NCBI RefSeq assembly: GCF_007994135.1
Contig: NZ_VLKF01000001.1
Location: forward strand, 124,001 to 188,000
DNA: 64,000 nucleotides
Reading direction: 5' to 3'
Origin: Modestobacter roseus
Lineage (GTDB): Bacteria; Actinomycetota; Actinomycetes; Mycobacteriales; Geodermatophilaceae
Shown here in pieces: positions 57,623 through 64,000 of this stretch. Both the position numbers and the translations under genes were made by a program. Under the pieces are notes generated by a model. The model had not been told where the DNA came from. It did no database searches and was given only the letters and a program-made list of their open reading frames with translations. Within the stretch, counting starts at the first letter, position 1. Each line of letters begins with the position of its first letter.

Positions 57623-58408
57623 GTGTCTGGTTGGCTGGACCGCGTGTCCCAGCTGAGGTTCACCACGTTGGTGGAGGCACCGCTCACCGTCGCCTTCGAC
57701 GTGGCTCGGTCCCTCGGGCGGCCCTGGTCGCGGCCGTTGCAGGAGGTCGTCTCCGACCGGCCGTGGTCCGACGTCTACGCGGCGGCGCCCGGTGGGGGGC
57801 TGCGCCGGCTGGTGCACACCCGGCACTTCTCGGCCACCGGCGCCGGCACGCTGGTCGAGGAGCAGGTCGACTGGGAGACGGTCCTGCCCGGCGCCCTGGG
57901 CGGCCTGGTCGACCAGACGCTGGTGCGCCGCCGGCTCGTCCGGGCGATGCAGGCGCACCTGGACGCCTACGCCGCGGCAGCCGCGGAACGCGCGCTGGAG
58001 GTGACCCAGGTGGTCGGCGCCGCCCTGGTCGACGACCGCCGGCGGGTGCTCGTCGCGCGCCGCGGGTCCGGGCCGCTGGCCGGGCTGTGGGAGTTCCCCG
58101 GCGGCAAGGTCGAACCGGGGGAGCCGGACCTGGATGCGCTGGTGCGCGAGTGCCGCGAGGAGCTGGGCGTCGCGATCACCCCGCACGCGTTCCTGGGCGA
58201 GGTGCCGCTGGACGGCGTCGTCGCCGGTGGCGCGCCGGGCGCCTCGACGCTGCGGGTGTGGTGGGGCCGGGTCACCGGCGGCGAGCTGGTCGCCCACGAG
58301 CACACCGAGCTCCGCTGGGTGGTCGAGGACGAGCTCGAGGAGCTCGACTGGATCCCCGCCGACCGCCCGCTGCTCCCCGCCGTCCGCGCCCTCCTCACCC
58401 GCCTCTGA
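57623..58408 (+). CDS. SRPBCC-like domain fused to a Nudix hydrolase, 261 aa
   Basis: The C-terminal half is a MutT-type Nudix domain with complete box GGKVEPGEPDLDALVRECRE then ELGV (about residues 155-178), and begins VVGAALVDDRRRVLVARR. The N-terminal 120 residues (LRFTTLVEAPLTVAFDVARS; HTRHFSATGAGTLVEEQVDW; LGGLVDQTLVRRRLVRAMQA) look like an SRPBCC/polyketide-cyclase-type ligand pocket. The start is GTG 57623, or GTG 57644 (VSQLRF). Divergent from the Rrf2 gene. Substrate unknown; nucleotide clean-up is a generic guess. Confidence 0.85.
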   Translation: MSGWLDRVSQLRFTTLVEAPLTVAFDVARSLGRPWSRPLQEVVSDRPWSDVYAAAPGGGLRRLVHTRHFSATGAGTLVEEQVDWETVLPGALGGLVDQTLVRRRLVRAMQAHLDAYAAAAAERALEVTQVVGAALVDDRRRVLVARRGSGPLAGLWEFPGGKVEPGEPDLDALVRECREELGVAITPHAFLGEVPLDGVVAGGAPGASTLRVWWGRVTGGELVAHEHTELRWVVEDELEELDWIPADRPLLPAVRALLTRL

Positions 58409-58420
58409 CCCCCTCTCAGC

Positions 58421-58486
58421 TTTCGGCGCCGAAACCGGCCGGCTTTCGGCGCCGAAACCCGGCCAGGATTCGGCGCCGAATCCTGG
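58421..58486. repeat. three palindromic repeats (TTCGGCGCCGAA core) after the Nudix gene
   Basis: TTTCGGCGCCGAAA at 58421-58434 and 58444-58457, and ATTCGGCGCCGAAT at 58468-58481, the last lying in a 24-bp perfect palindrome (58463-58486). Since each unit is self-complementary, copies 1 and 2 can also pair with each other as a 14-bp stem with loop CCGGCCGGC, a likely terminator for the Nudix gene. Confidence 0.85.
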
Positions 58487-58537
58487 GCTGTGGATGACGC
58501 CGGCGGACGACGGCCCGGATCGGACACGCTTAGCGAC

Positions 58538-59431
58538 GTGACTCCCGTCCGTCGACCGCCGCACGGCCTCTTCGTCGGTGCGCATGCCGTGGCCGAGGGA
58601 GCAGTGACGCGCGACCAGTTGGACCGCGGGCTGTACCGGCGGGTCGTGCGCGGGGTCTACGCGCCGCCAGGCATGCCGTTCGATCACGAGCTGGTCGCCC
58701 GGGCCACGGCGCTCGTCATGCCGCCGGAGGCCGCCCTCGCCGGACGGTCGGCCGCTGCGTGGTGGCAGGGGCGGACCGCGGGCTCGCGGGACCCGGTCCG
58801 CGTGGTCGTGCCCAAGACCTCGGCCTGGCGCGGACCGCGCGGAGTGCTCGTCCACCGGACCGAGGTACGGGCGGGGGAGATCGTCGAGACCGACGACGGC
58901 ATCCGGATCACCTCCGTCGAGCGGACCGTCTGGGACGTGGCCGCGCTCGAACGGCTCAGGGACGCCGTCGCGTGTCTCGATGCCATGGCGTTCGGCGGAG
59001 AGCTTCCCGACGAGGTCCTCCGGCGCGTGCAGCGGACCGCGACACACCAGTGGGGGTCGCGGCGGGTGCGCAAGGCCCTGTCGTTGGTCGACGGACGGGC
59101 GCAGAGCCCCGCGGAGTCGTGGGTCCGGGTGGCCTGTCATGCCGCCGGCCTGCCGGAGCCGGTGCCCCAGTTCGTCGTCGTCGACGGAGGCGCGTTCCTC
59201 GGCAAGGTCGATCTGGCGTGGCCGGAGGCGAAGCTGATCGTCGAGTACGAGGGCCCGCACCACTTCGACCCGGTCAAGGCCCAGAAGGACGACGCCCGCT
59301 ACGCCGCCCTCCGCGCAGCGGGCTGGTGGGTCATCAGGTTGGCCAACGCGGACCTCAGGGACATGGACGCCGTCGTCGACCGCATCCGCACGGCACTGGC
59401 GCTCGCCACGCCCCGCCCGTTGGGGCAGTGA
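58538..59431 (+). CDS. AbiEi-like / DUF559-type protein, 297 aa
   Basis: The N-terminal region (TRDQLDRGLYRRVVRGVYAP) resembles the winged-helix start of AbiEi-type antitoxins. The middle contains RGVLVHRTEV and ITSVERTVWDVAALERL. The C-terminus (LAWPEAKLIVEYEGPHHFDP; RYAALRAAGWWVIRLANADL) has the Vsr/DUF559 endonuclease-like pattern with the D-x(n)-E-x-E core (VDLAW, VEYEG). No toxin partner is adjacent. The start is GTG 58538; ATG 58490 is an in-frame alternative. Palindromic repeats flank the gene on both sides. Such proteins are multi-copy in actinobacteria; the role is unknown. Confidence 0.8.
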   Translation: MTPVRRPPHGLFVGAHAVAEGAVTRDQLDRGLYRRVVRGVYAPPGMPFDHELVARATALVMPPEAALAGRSAAAWWQGRTAGSRDPVRVVVPKTSAWRGPRGVLVHRTEVRAGEIVETDDGIRITSVERTVWDVAALERLRDAVACLDAMAFGGELPDEVLRRVQRTATHQWGSRRVRKALSLVDGRAQSPAESWVRVACHAAGLPEPVPQFVVVDGGAFLGKVDLAWPEAKLIVEYEGPHHFDPVKAQKDDARYAALRAAGWWVIRLANADLRDMDAVVDRIRTALALATPRPLGQ

Positions 59432-59439
59432 CCCAGCCG

Positions 59440-59481
59440 GGTTTCGGCGCCGAAACCTGGCTGGGTTTCGGCGCCGAAACC
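59440..59481. repeat. two palindromic repeats (TTCGGCGCCGAA core) after the AbiEi/DUF559-like gene
   Basis: TTTCGGCGCCGAAA at 59442-59455 and 59466-59479. The two units pair with each other in a 16-bp stem including flanking GG/CC, with loop CCTGGCTGGG. Likely a terminator; same unit as at 58421-58486. Confidence 0.85.
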
Positions 59482-59513
59482 AGGAGGACCTCGTGCTCCT
59501 CACCCCGGGCGCG

Positions 59514-59553
59514 CGAGAGCGCCGCACCGGTCGGACGGGGTGCGGCGCTCTCG
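59514..59553 (-). terminator. terminator of the CsbD gene
   Basis: CGAGAGCGCCGCACC (59514-59528) pairs perfectly over 15 bp with GGTGCGGCGCTCTCG (59539-59553), ten-base loop, 18 bases past the CsbD stop. Confidence 0.75.
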
Positions 59554-59571
59554 ACCTGCTGGCTCAGTTGG

Positions 59572-59742
59572 TCACTTGAAGGTGTCCTTGACCTTCTCGC
59601 CAGCCTGCTTCAGGTTGCCGGCGGCCTGGTCCTTCTCACCCTCGGCCTGCAGGTCGCGATCGTCGGTCGCCTTGCCGACGGCCTCCTTGCCCTGACCACC
59701 GAGCTCTTGGGCCTTGTTCTTCATCTTGTCCATGGCGCTCAT
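59572..59742 (-). CDS. CsbD family stress protein, 56 aa
   Basis: MSAMDKMKNKAQELGGQGKE then AVGKATDDRDLQAEGEKDQ and LKQAGEKVKDTFK: a small, charged, helical protein of the CsbD family, made under general stress (sigma-B-type) control in Gram-positives. Start ATG 59742 behind GGAGGA. Function unknown. Confidence 0.92.
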   Translation of the reverse strand: MSAMDKMKNKAQELGGQGKEAVGKATDDRDLQAEGEKDQAAGNLKQAGEKVKDTFK

Positions 59743-60152
59743 GCGAACTCCTCCGTCGGGTCGGCCGTGGTCGGGTCGACTGGGAGACCGCGTACCCAGC
59801 GTGCTGGGGGCGGACACCCGGCGTGTTGTCGGCGTGTCCGGGTGTGTATCGGGCCACACGGAAGATCGTTCGCCAGTCACGCTGCAGAAGCGGAAATCCC
59901 GTGGCTTGCGGGGCAGGTGTTGCACCGATGTTTCGGGTCGCTGCGCGCGGTCCTTTGCACAGGTCACAAGTTGATGACGGTCGTGGACGACCCCTCCGGG
60001 GCTGCCTACTGTCCTCCCCGTCCGCTCTGTGGGACCGCGTGTCTGCCAGATGCGTACGCATTCGTCACCGACCGGCCACCTCGCCGTCTCCAGGCAGGTC
60101 CCGGTTCCCGACCGCCTCCCGTGCCAGTCGCGGGTCGAGGAGGAAATCGAAC
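59743..60152. other. 410-base divergent intergenic region between CsbD and the substrate-binding protein
   Basis: No gene seen. It contains the CsbD ribosome site and possible SigB-like promoter on the minus strand. On the plus strand it contains the promoter space for the importer operon, with an AGGAGG ribosome site at about 60138. Locally it is less GC-rich (around 59860-59990) than the coding surroundings, as expected for promoters. Confidence 0.5.
59792..59817 (-). promoter_or_regulatory. possible stress-sigma (SigB-like) promoter of the CsbD gene
   Basis: On the minus strand GTGT (59814-59817), 16 bases, then GGGTAC (59792-59797), close to the GTTT-N14-17-GGGTAT pattern of actinobacterial SigB-type promoters, 50 bases before the CsbD start. 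Motif evidence only. Confidence 0.35.
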
Positions 60153-61874
60153 GTGAAGTTGAGCAAGCGCAGCGGGGCGCTCGTCGCCGCCGGGGTCACC
60201 GGCGCGATGGTGCTGTCGGCCTGCGGCGGCAGCAGTGACAGCGGTGGGGGCGGGGGCGAGTCCGGCAACGGGCGGGTCGTCTACGGCGAGGCCACCGACT
60301 TCCCGGAGAACCTCTACCCGTTCATCGCCGCGGGCAACGCCACCTCGACCCAGACCGTGATCGGCCGGGTGCTCCCGTCCGCGTTCAACGTCAACGCCGA
60401 CTTCGACGTCACCTGGGACGAGAACGTGCTGGCCGAGGAGCCGACGCTGGACACCAGCGGTGGCCAGCAGGTGAACGTCTACACGATCAACGACGACGCG
60501 GTCTGGAGCGACGGGACGCCGATCTCGGCCGACGACTTCGAGTTCACCTGGCGGGCCAACCGCAGCGCGGACCCGGCCGACGGCGGGTGCGAGACCGTGC
60601 TGTCGACGAACGGCTACGCCAACATCGAGTCCGTCGAGGGCTCCGACGACGGCAAGACCGTCACCGTGACCTACGCCGAGCCGTACGCCGACTGGCAGTC
60701 GCTGTTCAGCACCTTCCTGCCCGCGCACCTCATGGACAGCGAGGACGACGCCGAGCGCTGCGCCACCACGACCGAGGGCTGGCCGACCGCGAGCGGCCTG
60801 CCGGAGGACATCTCCGCCGGCCCGTGGCAGGTCGTGTCGGACAACATCGACACCGGCAACCAGGTCATCGTGCTGACCCCGAACCCCGAGTGGTGGGGTG
60901 ACGCGCCGGGTCTGAGCCAGCTGGTCATCCAGAACATCGGCAACGACCCGACGACCGCCGTCCAGGGTCTGCAGAACCAGGAGCTCGGGGTCATCTACCC
61001 GCAGCCCCAGCTGGACCTGGTCAACCAGGTCGAGGACCTCGCGCCCAACGTCCAGAGCGAGATCACCTTCGGGCTGAGCTTCGAGCACCTGGACTTCAAC
61101 GCCTCCGACGTCCACCTCGCCGACCCGAACGTCCGCAAGGCGTTCGCGATGGCGCTGGACCGCGAGGAGATCGTGGCCCAGACCGTGGGGCAGTTCTCCT
61201 CCGACGCCCAGGTGCTGAACAACCGGCTGTACGTGAACAACCAGCCGCAGTACCAGGACAACGCGCCCGAGGAGTACAAGTCGGCCAACCCCGACATGGC
61301 GCGCCAGCTGCTCGAGGAGTCCGGCTACTCCCAGGGCCCCGACGGCATCTACACCCACCCCGAGCGTGGGCGCCTGGCCATCCAGATCAACACCACGGCG
61401 AACAACCCGCTGCGGCAGACCACCATCGAGGTCATGATCCCGCAGCTGGAGGATGCCGGTATCGACGCGACCTTCAACGCCGACCCGGACATCTTCGCCG
61501 GGGCCGACCGGCCCACCAGCCTCGAGGCCGGTGGCTTCCAGGCCGCGCTGTTCGCCTGGGTCTCGACGCCGTTCGTCTCGTCCAACCAGTCGATCTACTA
61601 CTCGCCGGACAACGGCCTGGGGCAGAACTACTCCCGCACCGGCACCCCGGAGATCGACCAGCTGCTGGCCGAGATGGTGTCCACCCCGGACCCCGACGCC
61701 GCCGCTGACCTGGCCAACCAGGTCGACACGGCGCTGTGGGACCAGATGGCCACCCTGCCGCTGTACCAGAAGCCGACCTTCATCGCGTACCAGTCCGACA
61801 TCCAGAACGTGGAGGACAACGCGAGCCAGGCCGGGCCGCTCTGGAACTCCGAGGAGTGGACGCTCGCCGAGTGA
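60153..61874 (+). CDS. ABC transporter substrate-binding lipoprotein, peptide/nickel family 5, 573 aa
   Basis: The lipoprotein signal peptide (KLSKRSGALVAAGVTGAMVL) ends in lipobox SACGG (Cys24), followed by a Ser/Gly linker. It is an SBP_bac_5-type protein: YTINDDAVWSDGTPISADDF, FTWRANRS, LDFNASDVHLADPNVRKAFA and MALDREEIV. It binds peptides or similar oligomers outside the cell for import by the permeases downstream. GTG 60153 follows GAGGAGG. Two hairpins separate it from the permease genes, probably giving more binding protein than permease. Confidence 0.94.
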   Translation: MKLSKRSGALVAAGVTGAMVLSACGGSSDSGGGGGESGNGRVVYGEATDFPENLYPFIAAGNATSTQTVIGRVLPSAFNVNADFDVTWDENVLAEEPTLDTSGGQQVNVYTINDDAVWSDGTPISADDFEFTWRANRSADPADGGCETVLSTNGYANIESVEGSDDGKTVTVTYAEPYADWQSLFSTFLPAHLMDSEDDAERCATTTEGWPTASGLPEDISAGPWQVVSDNIDTGNQVIVLTPNPEWWGDAPGLSQLVIQNIGNDPTTAVQGLQNQELGVIYPQPQLDLVNQVEDLAPNVQSEITFGLSFEHLDFNASDVHLADPNVRKAFAMALDREEIVAQTVGQFSSDAQVLNNRLYVNNQPQYQDNAPEEYKSANPDMARQLLEESGYSQGPDGIYTHPERGRLAIQINTTANNPLRQTTIEVMIPQLEDAGIDATFNADPDIFAGADRPTSLEAGGFQAALFAWVSTPFVSSNQSIYYSPDNGLGQNYSRTGTPEIDQLLAEMVSTPDPDAAADLANQVDTALWDQMATLPLYQKPTFIAYQSDIQNVEDNASQAGPLWNSEEWTLAE

Positions 61875-61880
61875 GTGCCG

Positions 61881-61910
61881 GCCGGTGCCCCTGACTCCAG
61901 GGGCACCGGC
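61881..61910 (+). terminator. attenuating hairpin after the substrate-binding protein gene
   Basis: GCCGGTGCCCCT (61881-61892) pairs perfectly over 12 bp with AGGGGCACCGGC (61899-61910), loop GACTCC. It lies seven bases past the stop. Confidence 0.6.
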
Positions 61911-61956
61911 CACCCGGCCGGCCCAGCCGGCCGGTGCCGCACGACCCTGAGCACGA

Positions 61957-61988
61957 CCACAGCCCCCGGTGCTAACCGGGGGCTGTGG
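61957..61988 (+). terminator. second hairpin upstream of the permease genes
   Basis: CCACAGCCCCCGGT (61957-61970) pairs perfectly over 14 bp with ACCGGGGGCTGTGG (61975-61988), loop GCTA. With the first hairpin it forms a partial terminator or a 3' stabiliser of the binding-protein message. Confidence 0.55.
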
Positions 61989-62140
61989 CATGCCCGGACC
62001 CGGTGTTTCGTCCTCGTGACGACGCCATTCCCGGCTGATTCCCCGGACGACGTCGCGCCTCCCGGGGTGACCGACCGCAGACTGTCCGAGCGTCCCGCCT
62101 CCGTGCCGGAGGACGTCCGCTCCCGGCGTAAGGTGCACTG

Positions 62141-63130
62141 ATGTTCTTCTTCGTGGTGCGGCGGCTGATCGCATCCGTGCTGGTCCTGCTGGCCAGCTCG
62201 CTCCTCGTCTTCGCGCTGTGCGCGGCGAGCTTCGACCCGCTCCAGCGGTTCCGGCAGCGGCAGCCGCCACCGACGCAGGAGTACCTGAACGGCGTGGCCG
62301 AGTCCCTCGGGCTGAACGACCCCTTCCTCGTCCGCTACTGGCGGTGGCTCTCCGGCGTCTTCACCGGCGACTTCGGCGAGACGCTCAACGGCACGCCGGT
62401 CGGTCCGCAGCTGATCACCCGGCTCGGGGTGACCGGGCGCATGCTGATCGCCGCCATGGTCATCGCCGTGCTGCTGGCCATCGTGGTCGGTGTGATCGGC
62501 GCCGTCCGGCAGTACAAGCCGTCGGACTACACCTTCACCTTCCTGGCCTACCTGCTCATCGCGCTGCCCACCTTCTGGTTCGCCGCGCTGCTCAAGGAGT
62601 TCGTCGCCGGCGGCGTGAACGACCTGTTCGGCCGGCAGGTGCTGTACACCATCGGAGAACAGACCCCGGGCATCGAGCTGTACGCCACGAGCGGTGAGAT
62701 CTGGGCCGACCGGCTCGGCCACCTGGTGCTGCCGACGATCAGCCTCGCCCTCCTCTCCTTCGCCGCGTGGAGCCGCTTCCAGCGCTCGGCGATGCTCGAC
62801 GTGCTGGGCAGCGACTACATGCGGCTGGCCCGGGCCAAGGGGCTCACCTATCGCCGCACCGTCGTCAAGCACGGGCTGCGCAACGCGCTCATCCCACTGA
62901 CCACGGTGGTCGCCCTCGGCGTCGGCACCCTCTTCGGCGGCGCGGTGATCACCGAACAGGTGTTCGTCTGGAACGGCATGGGCCGGTTCCTGCTGGAGAA
63001 CGGCATCCGCGCCAACGACCTGAACGTGGTGCTCGGCTGGCTGCTGGTCAGCGCCTTCTTCGTGGTCGTGTTCAACCTGATCGCCGACATCCTCTACGCG
63101 GTGCTCGACCCGCGGATCCGGCTCAGCTGA
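62141..63130 (+). CDS. ABC importer permease, DppB type, 329 aa
   Basis: First membrane subunit of the peptide importer. It has the N-terminal helix FVVRRLIASVLVLLASSLLV, an extracytoplasmic segment with NDPFLVRYWRWLSGVFTGDF GE-type motif, and six further helices. The EAA-like coupling loop is DYMRLARAKGLTYRRTVVKH. DppB family signature YTIGEQTPG and NGMGRFLLENGI are present. Begins ATG 62141, ends 31 bases before the second permease. Confidence 0.94.
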   Translation: MFFFVVRRLIASVLVLLASSLLVFALCAASFDPLQRFRQRQPPPTQEYLNGVAESLGLNDPFLVRYWRWLSGVFTGDFGETLNGTPVGPQLITRLGVTGRMLIAAMVIAVLLAIVVGVIGAVRQYKPSDYTFTFLAYLLIALPTFWFAALLKEFVAGGVNDLFGRQVLYTIGEQTPGIELYATSGEIWADRLGHLVLPTISLALLSFAAWSRFQRSAMLDVLGSDYMRLARAKGLTYRRTVVKHGLRNALIPLTTVVALGVGTLFGGAVITEQVFVWNGMGRFLLENGIRANDLNVVLGWLLVSAFFVVVFNLIADILYAVLDPRIRLS

Positions 63131-63161
63131 CCGCGCCGCGGCACGAGAGAGAGAAGAACTG

Positions 63162-64000
63162 ATGGCCACCACCCAGGCCGCCTCCACCGCGGGCGCAGCC
63201 CTTCCGGCCGAGCCGGGCACGCCGACCAGCGGCGGGGCCGACGGCGAGTTCGGCGTCAAGGCACGCAGCCAGCGGCAGCAGATCACCCGGCGGTTCCTGC
63301 GCAACAAGGTCGGCATGACGGGGCTGGTCGCCTTCGTCGCCCTGCTGCTCTTCGGCTTCGTCGGGCCGCTGGTGTACGGCACCGAGTACAGGACCCTGAA
63401 CCGCAACGCGCAGTCGGTGAGCCCCGGCGTCGCCGGCTATCCGCTGGGCAGCGACGAGATCGGCCGCGATCTCCTGGCCGGGTTGATGGCCGGCGTCCAG
63501 CGGTCGATGTTCATCGTGCTGCTGTTCGTGGTCATCGCCTTCCCGATCGGCCTGCTGGTCGGCGCGCTGGCCGGCTACTTCGGCAGGTGGGTCGACAGCG
63601 TGCTGATGCGCGTCGTCGACCTGATCCTCACCGTGCCGCTGCTGGTCGTGCTGATCGTCGTCGCCAGCAACTTCCCCGGCTCCCGCACTCCGCTGGGCGT
63701 CGGCATCATCCTGGGCCTCTTCGGCTGGCTGGACCTGGCTCGCATCGTGCGCAGCCAGTTCCTCTCGCTGCGCGAGAAGGAGTACGTCGAGGCCGCCCAC
63801 GCGATGGGCGCCTCGAACAAGCGGATCATCTTCAAGCACCTGATCCCCAACGCGCTGGGCTCGCTGATCGTGTGGACGACGCTCGCCGCGGCGACCGCGA
63901 TCATCCTCGAGGCGTCGCTGACCTACCTGGGCTTCGGCGTGAACGGGGCCAACGAGACGTCGCTGGGCCGGTTGGTCTCCGACGGCGTCCAGGCCGCGTC
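63162..64000 (+). CDS. ABC importer permease, DppC type (runs off the window)
   Basis: ATG 63162 behind GAGAGAGAAGAA. A 45-residue hydrophilic N-terminus is followed by helix KVGMTGLVAFVALLLFGFVG and the DppC motif YPLGSDEIGRDLLAGLMAGV. The coupling loop is KEYVEAAHAMGASNKRIIFK, then HLIPNALGSLIVWTTLAAAT and LGFGVNGANETSLGRLVSDG. About 280 residues are visible; only the last 10-40 are missing. Partner of the DppB-type permease; ATPase genes should follow. Confidence 0.93.
   Translation, partial: MATTQAASTAGAALPAEPGTPTSGGADGEFGVKARSQRQQITRRFLRNKVGMTGLVAFVALLLFGFVGPLVYGTEYRTLNRNAQSVSPGVAGYPLGSDEIGRDLLAGLMAGVQRSMFIVLLFVVIAFPIGLLVGALAGYFGRWVDSVLMRVVDLILTVPLLVVLIVVASNFPGSRTPLGVGIILGLFGWLDLARIVRSQFLSLREKEYVEAAHAMGASNKRIIFKHLIPNALGSLIVWTTLAAATAIILEASLTYLGFGVNGANETSLGRLVSDGVQAA

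Overview
The window looks like chromosomal DNA of a very GC-rich actinobacterium. I infer the family Geodermatophilaceae (Blastococcus, Modestobacter or Geodermatophilus type). The grounds are overall composition, third codon positions that are almost always G or C, frequent GTG starts, many 4-base start/stop overlaps, and actinobacteria-specific families (DUF4245, DUF6542, DUF1707, LmeA-like, ANTAR, Ada-AlkA fusion). No tRNA, rRNA or CRISPR array was seen.

Layout. 1-2828: an unknown gene and a P60/M15 cell-wall enzyme. 2865-4307: an IS110-family element whose 5' non-coding end folds into a convincing bridge RNA. 4381-26000: a housekeeping block (gltA, fumC, glpX, DUF4245, xseBA, lipid-droplet-like protein, ispH, DUF6542, ychF) in nearly the order known around fum-glpX-xseBA-ispH-ychF in Mycobacterium tuberculosis. 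Into it are set a YihY protein, rmuC, the DNA-alkylation repair pair ogt/alkA, and an ABC exporter with a two-component system. 26100-34500: small membrane proteins, a lipoprotein, an MMPL/LmeA pair, a GAF-ANTAR gene broken by an in-frame stop, a LURP-one protein and a luciferase-like oxidoreductase. 34482-40400: a secreted NlpC/P60 hydrolase, the dihydroxyacetone operon glpF-dhaKLM and a glutathione-independent formaldehyde dehydrogenase. 40450-48700: SGNH hydrolase, sdhCAB, a molybdopterin enzyme with its flavin reductase, and a large catalase. 48869-49472: a decayed ABC transporter. 49577-54318: FNT channel, DUF1990, GGDEF-EAL protein, a HipA-like kinase with DUF3037, and pterin dehydratase. 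54352-57607: sulfate assimilation (cysH, small zinc protein, sir, a 28-residue leader peptide, Rrf2 regulator). 57623-59742: SRPBCC-Nudix fusion, an AbiEi/DUF559-like protein flanked by palindromic repeats, and CsbD. 60153-64000: a dipeptide/oligopeptide ABC importer running off the end.

Most notable observations. (1) The IS110 bridge RNA has a 5' hairpin, a target loop closed by a 10-bp stem, and a donor loop closed by an 8-bp stem. The donor loop holds guides matching both element ends. (2) A 17-nt tandem repeat between an ABC permease and its sensor kinase builds a relay of seven overlapping 6-codon minicistrons, each stop overlapping the next start, from the permease stop to the kinase start. 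(3) Gene ends are often marked by long perfect inverted repeats, one of which contains both convergent stop codons. (4) Two genes (P60/M15 and DUF6542) have good start sites in a different frame from their domains, which suggests single-base frameshifts.
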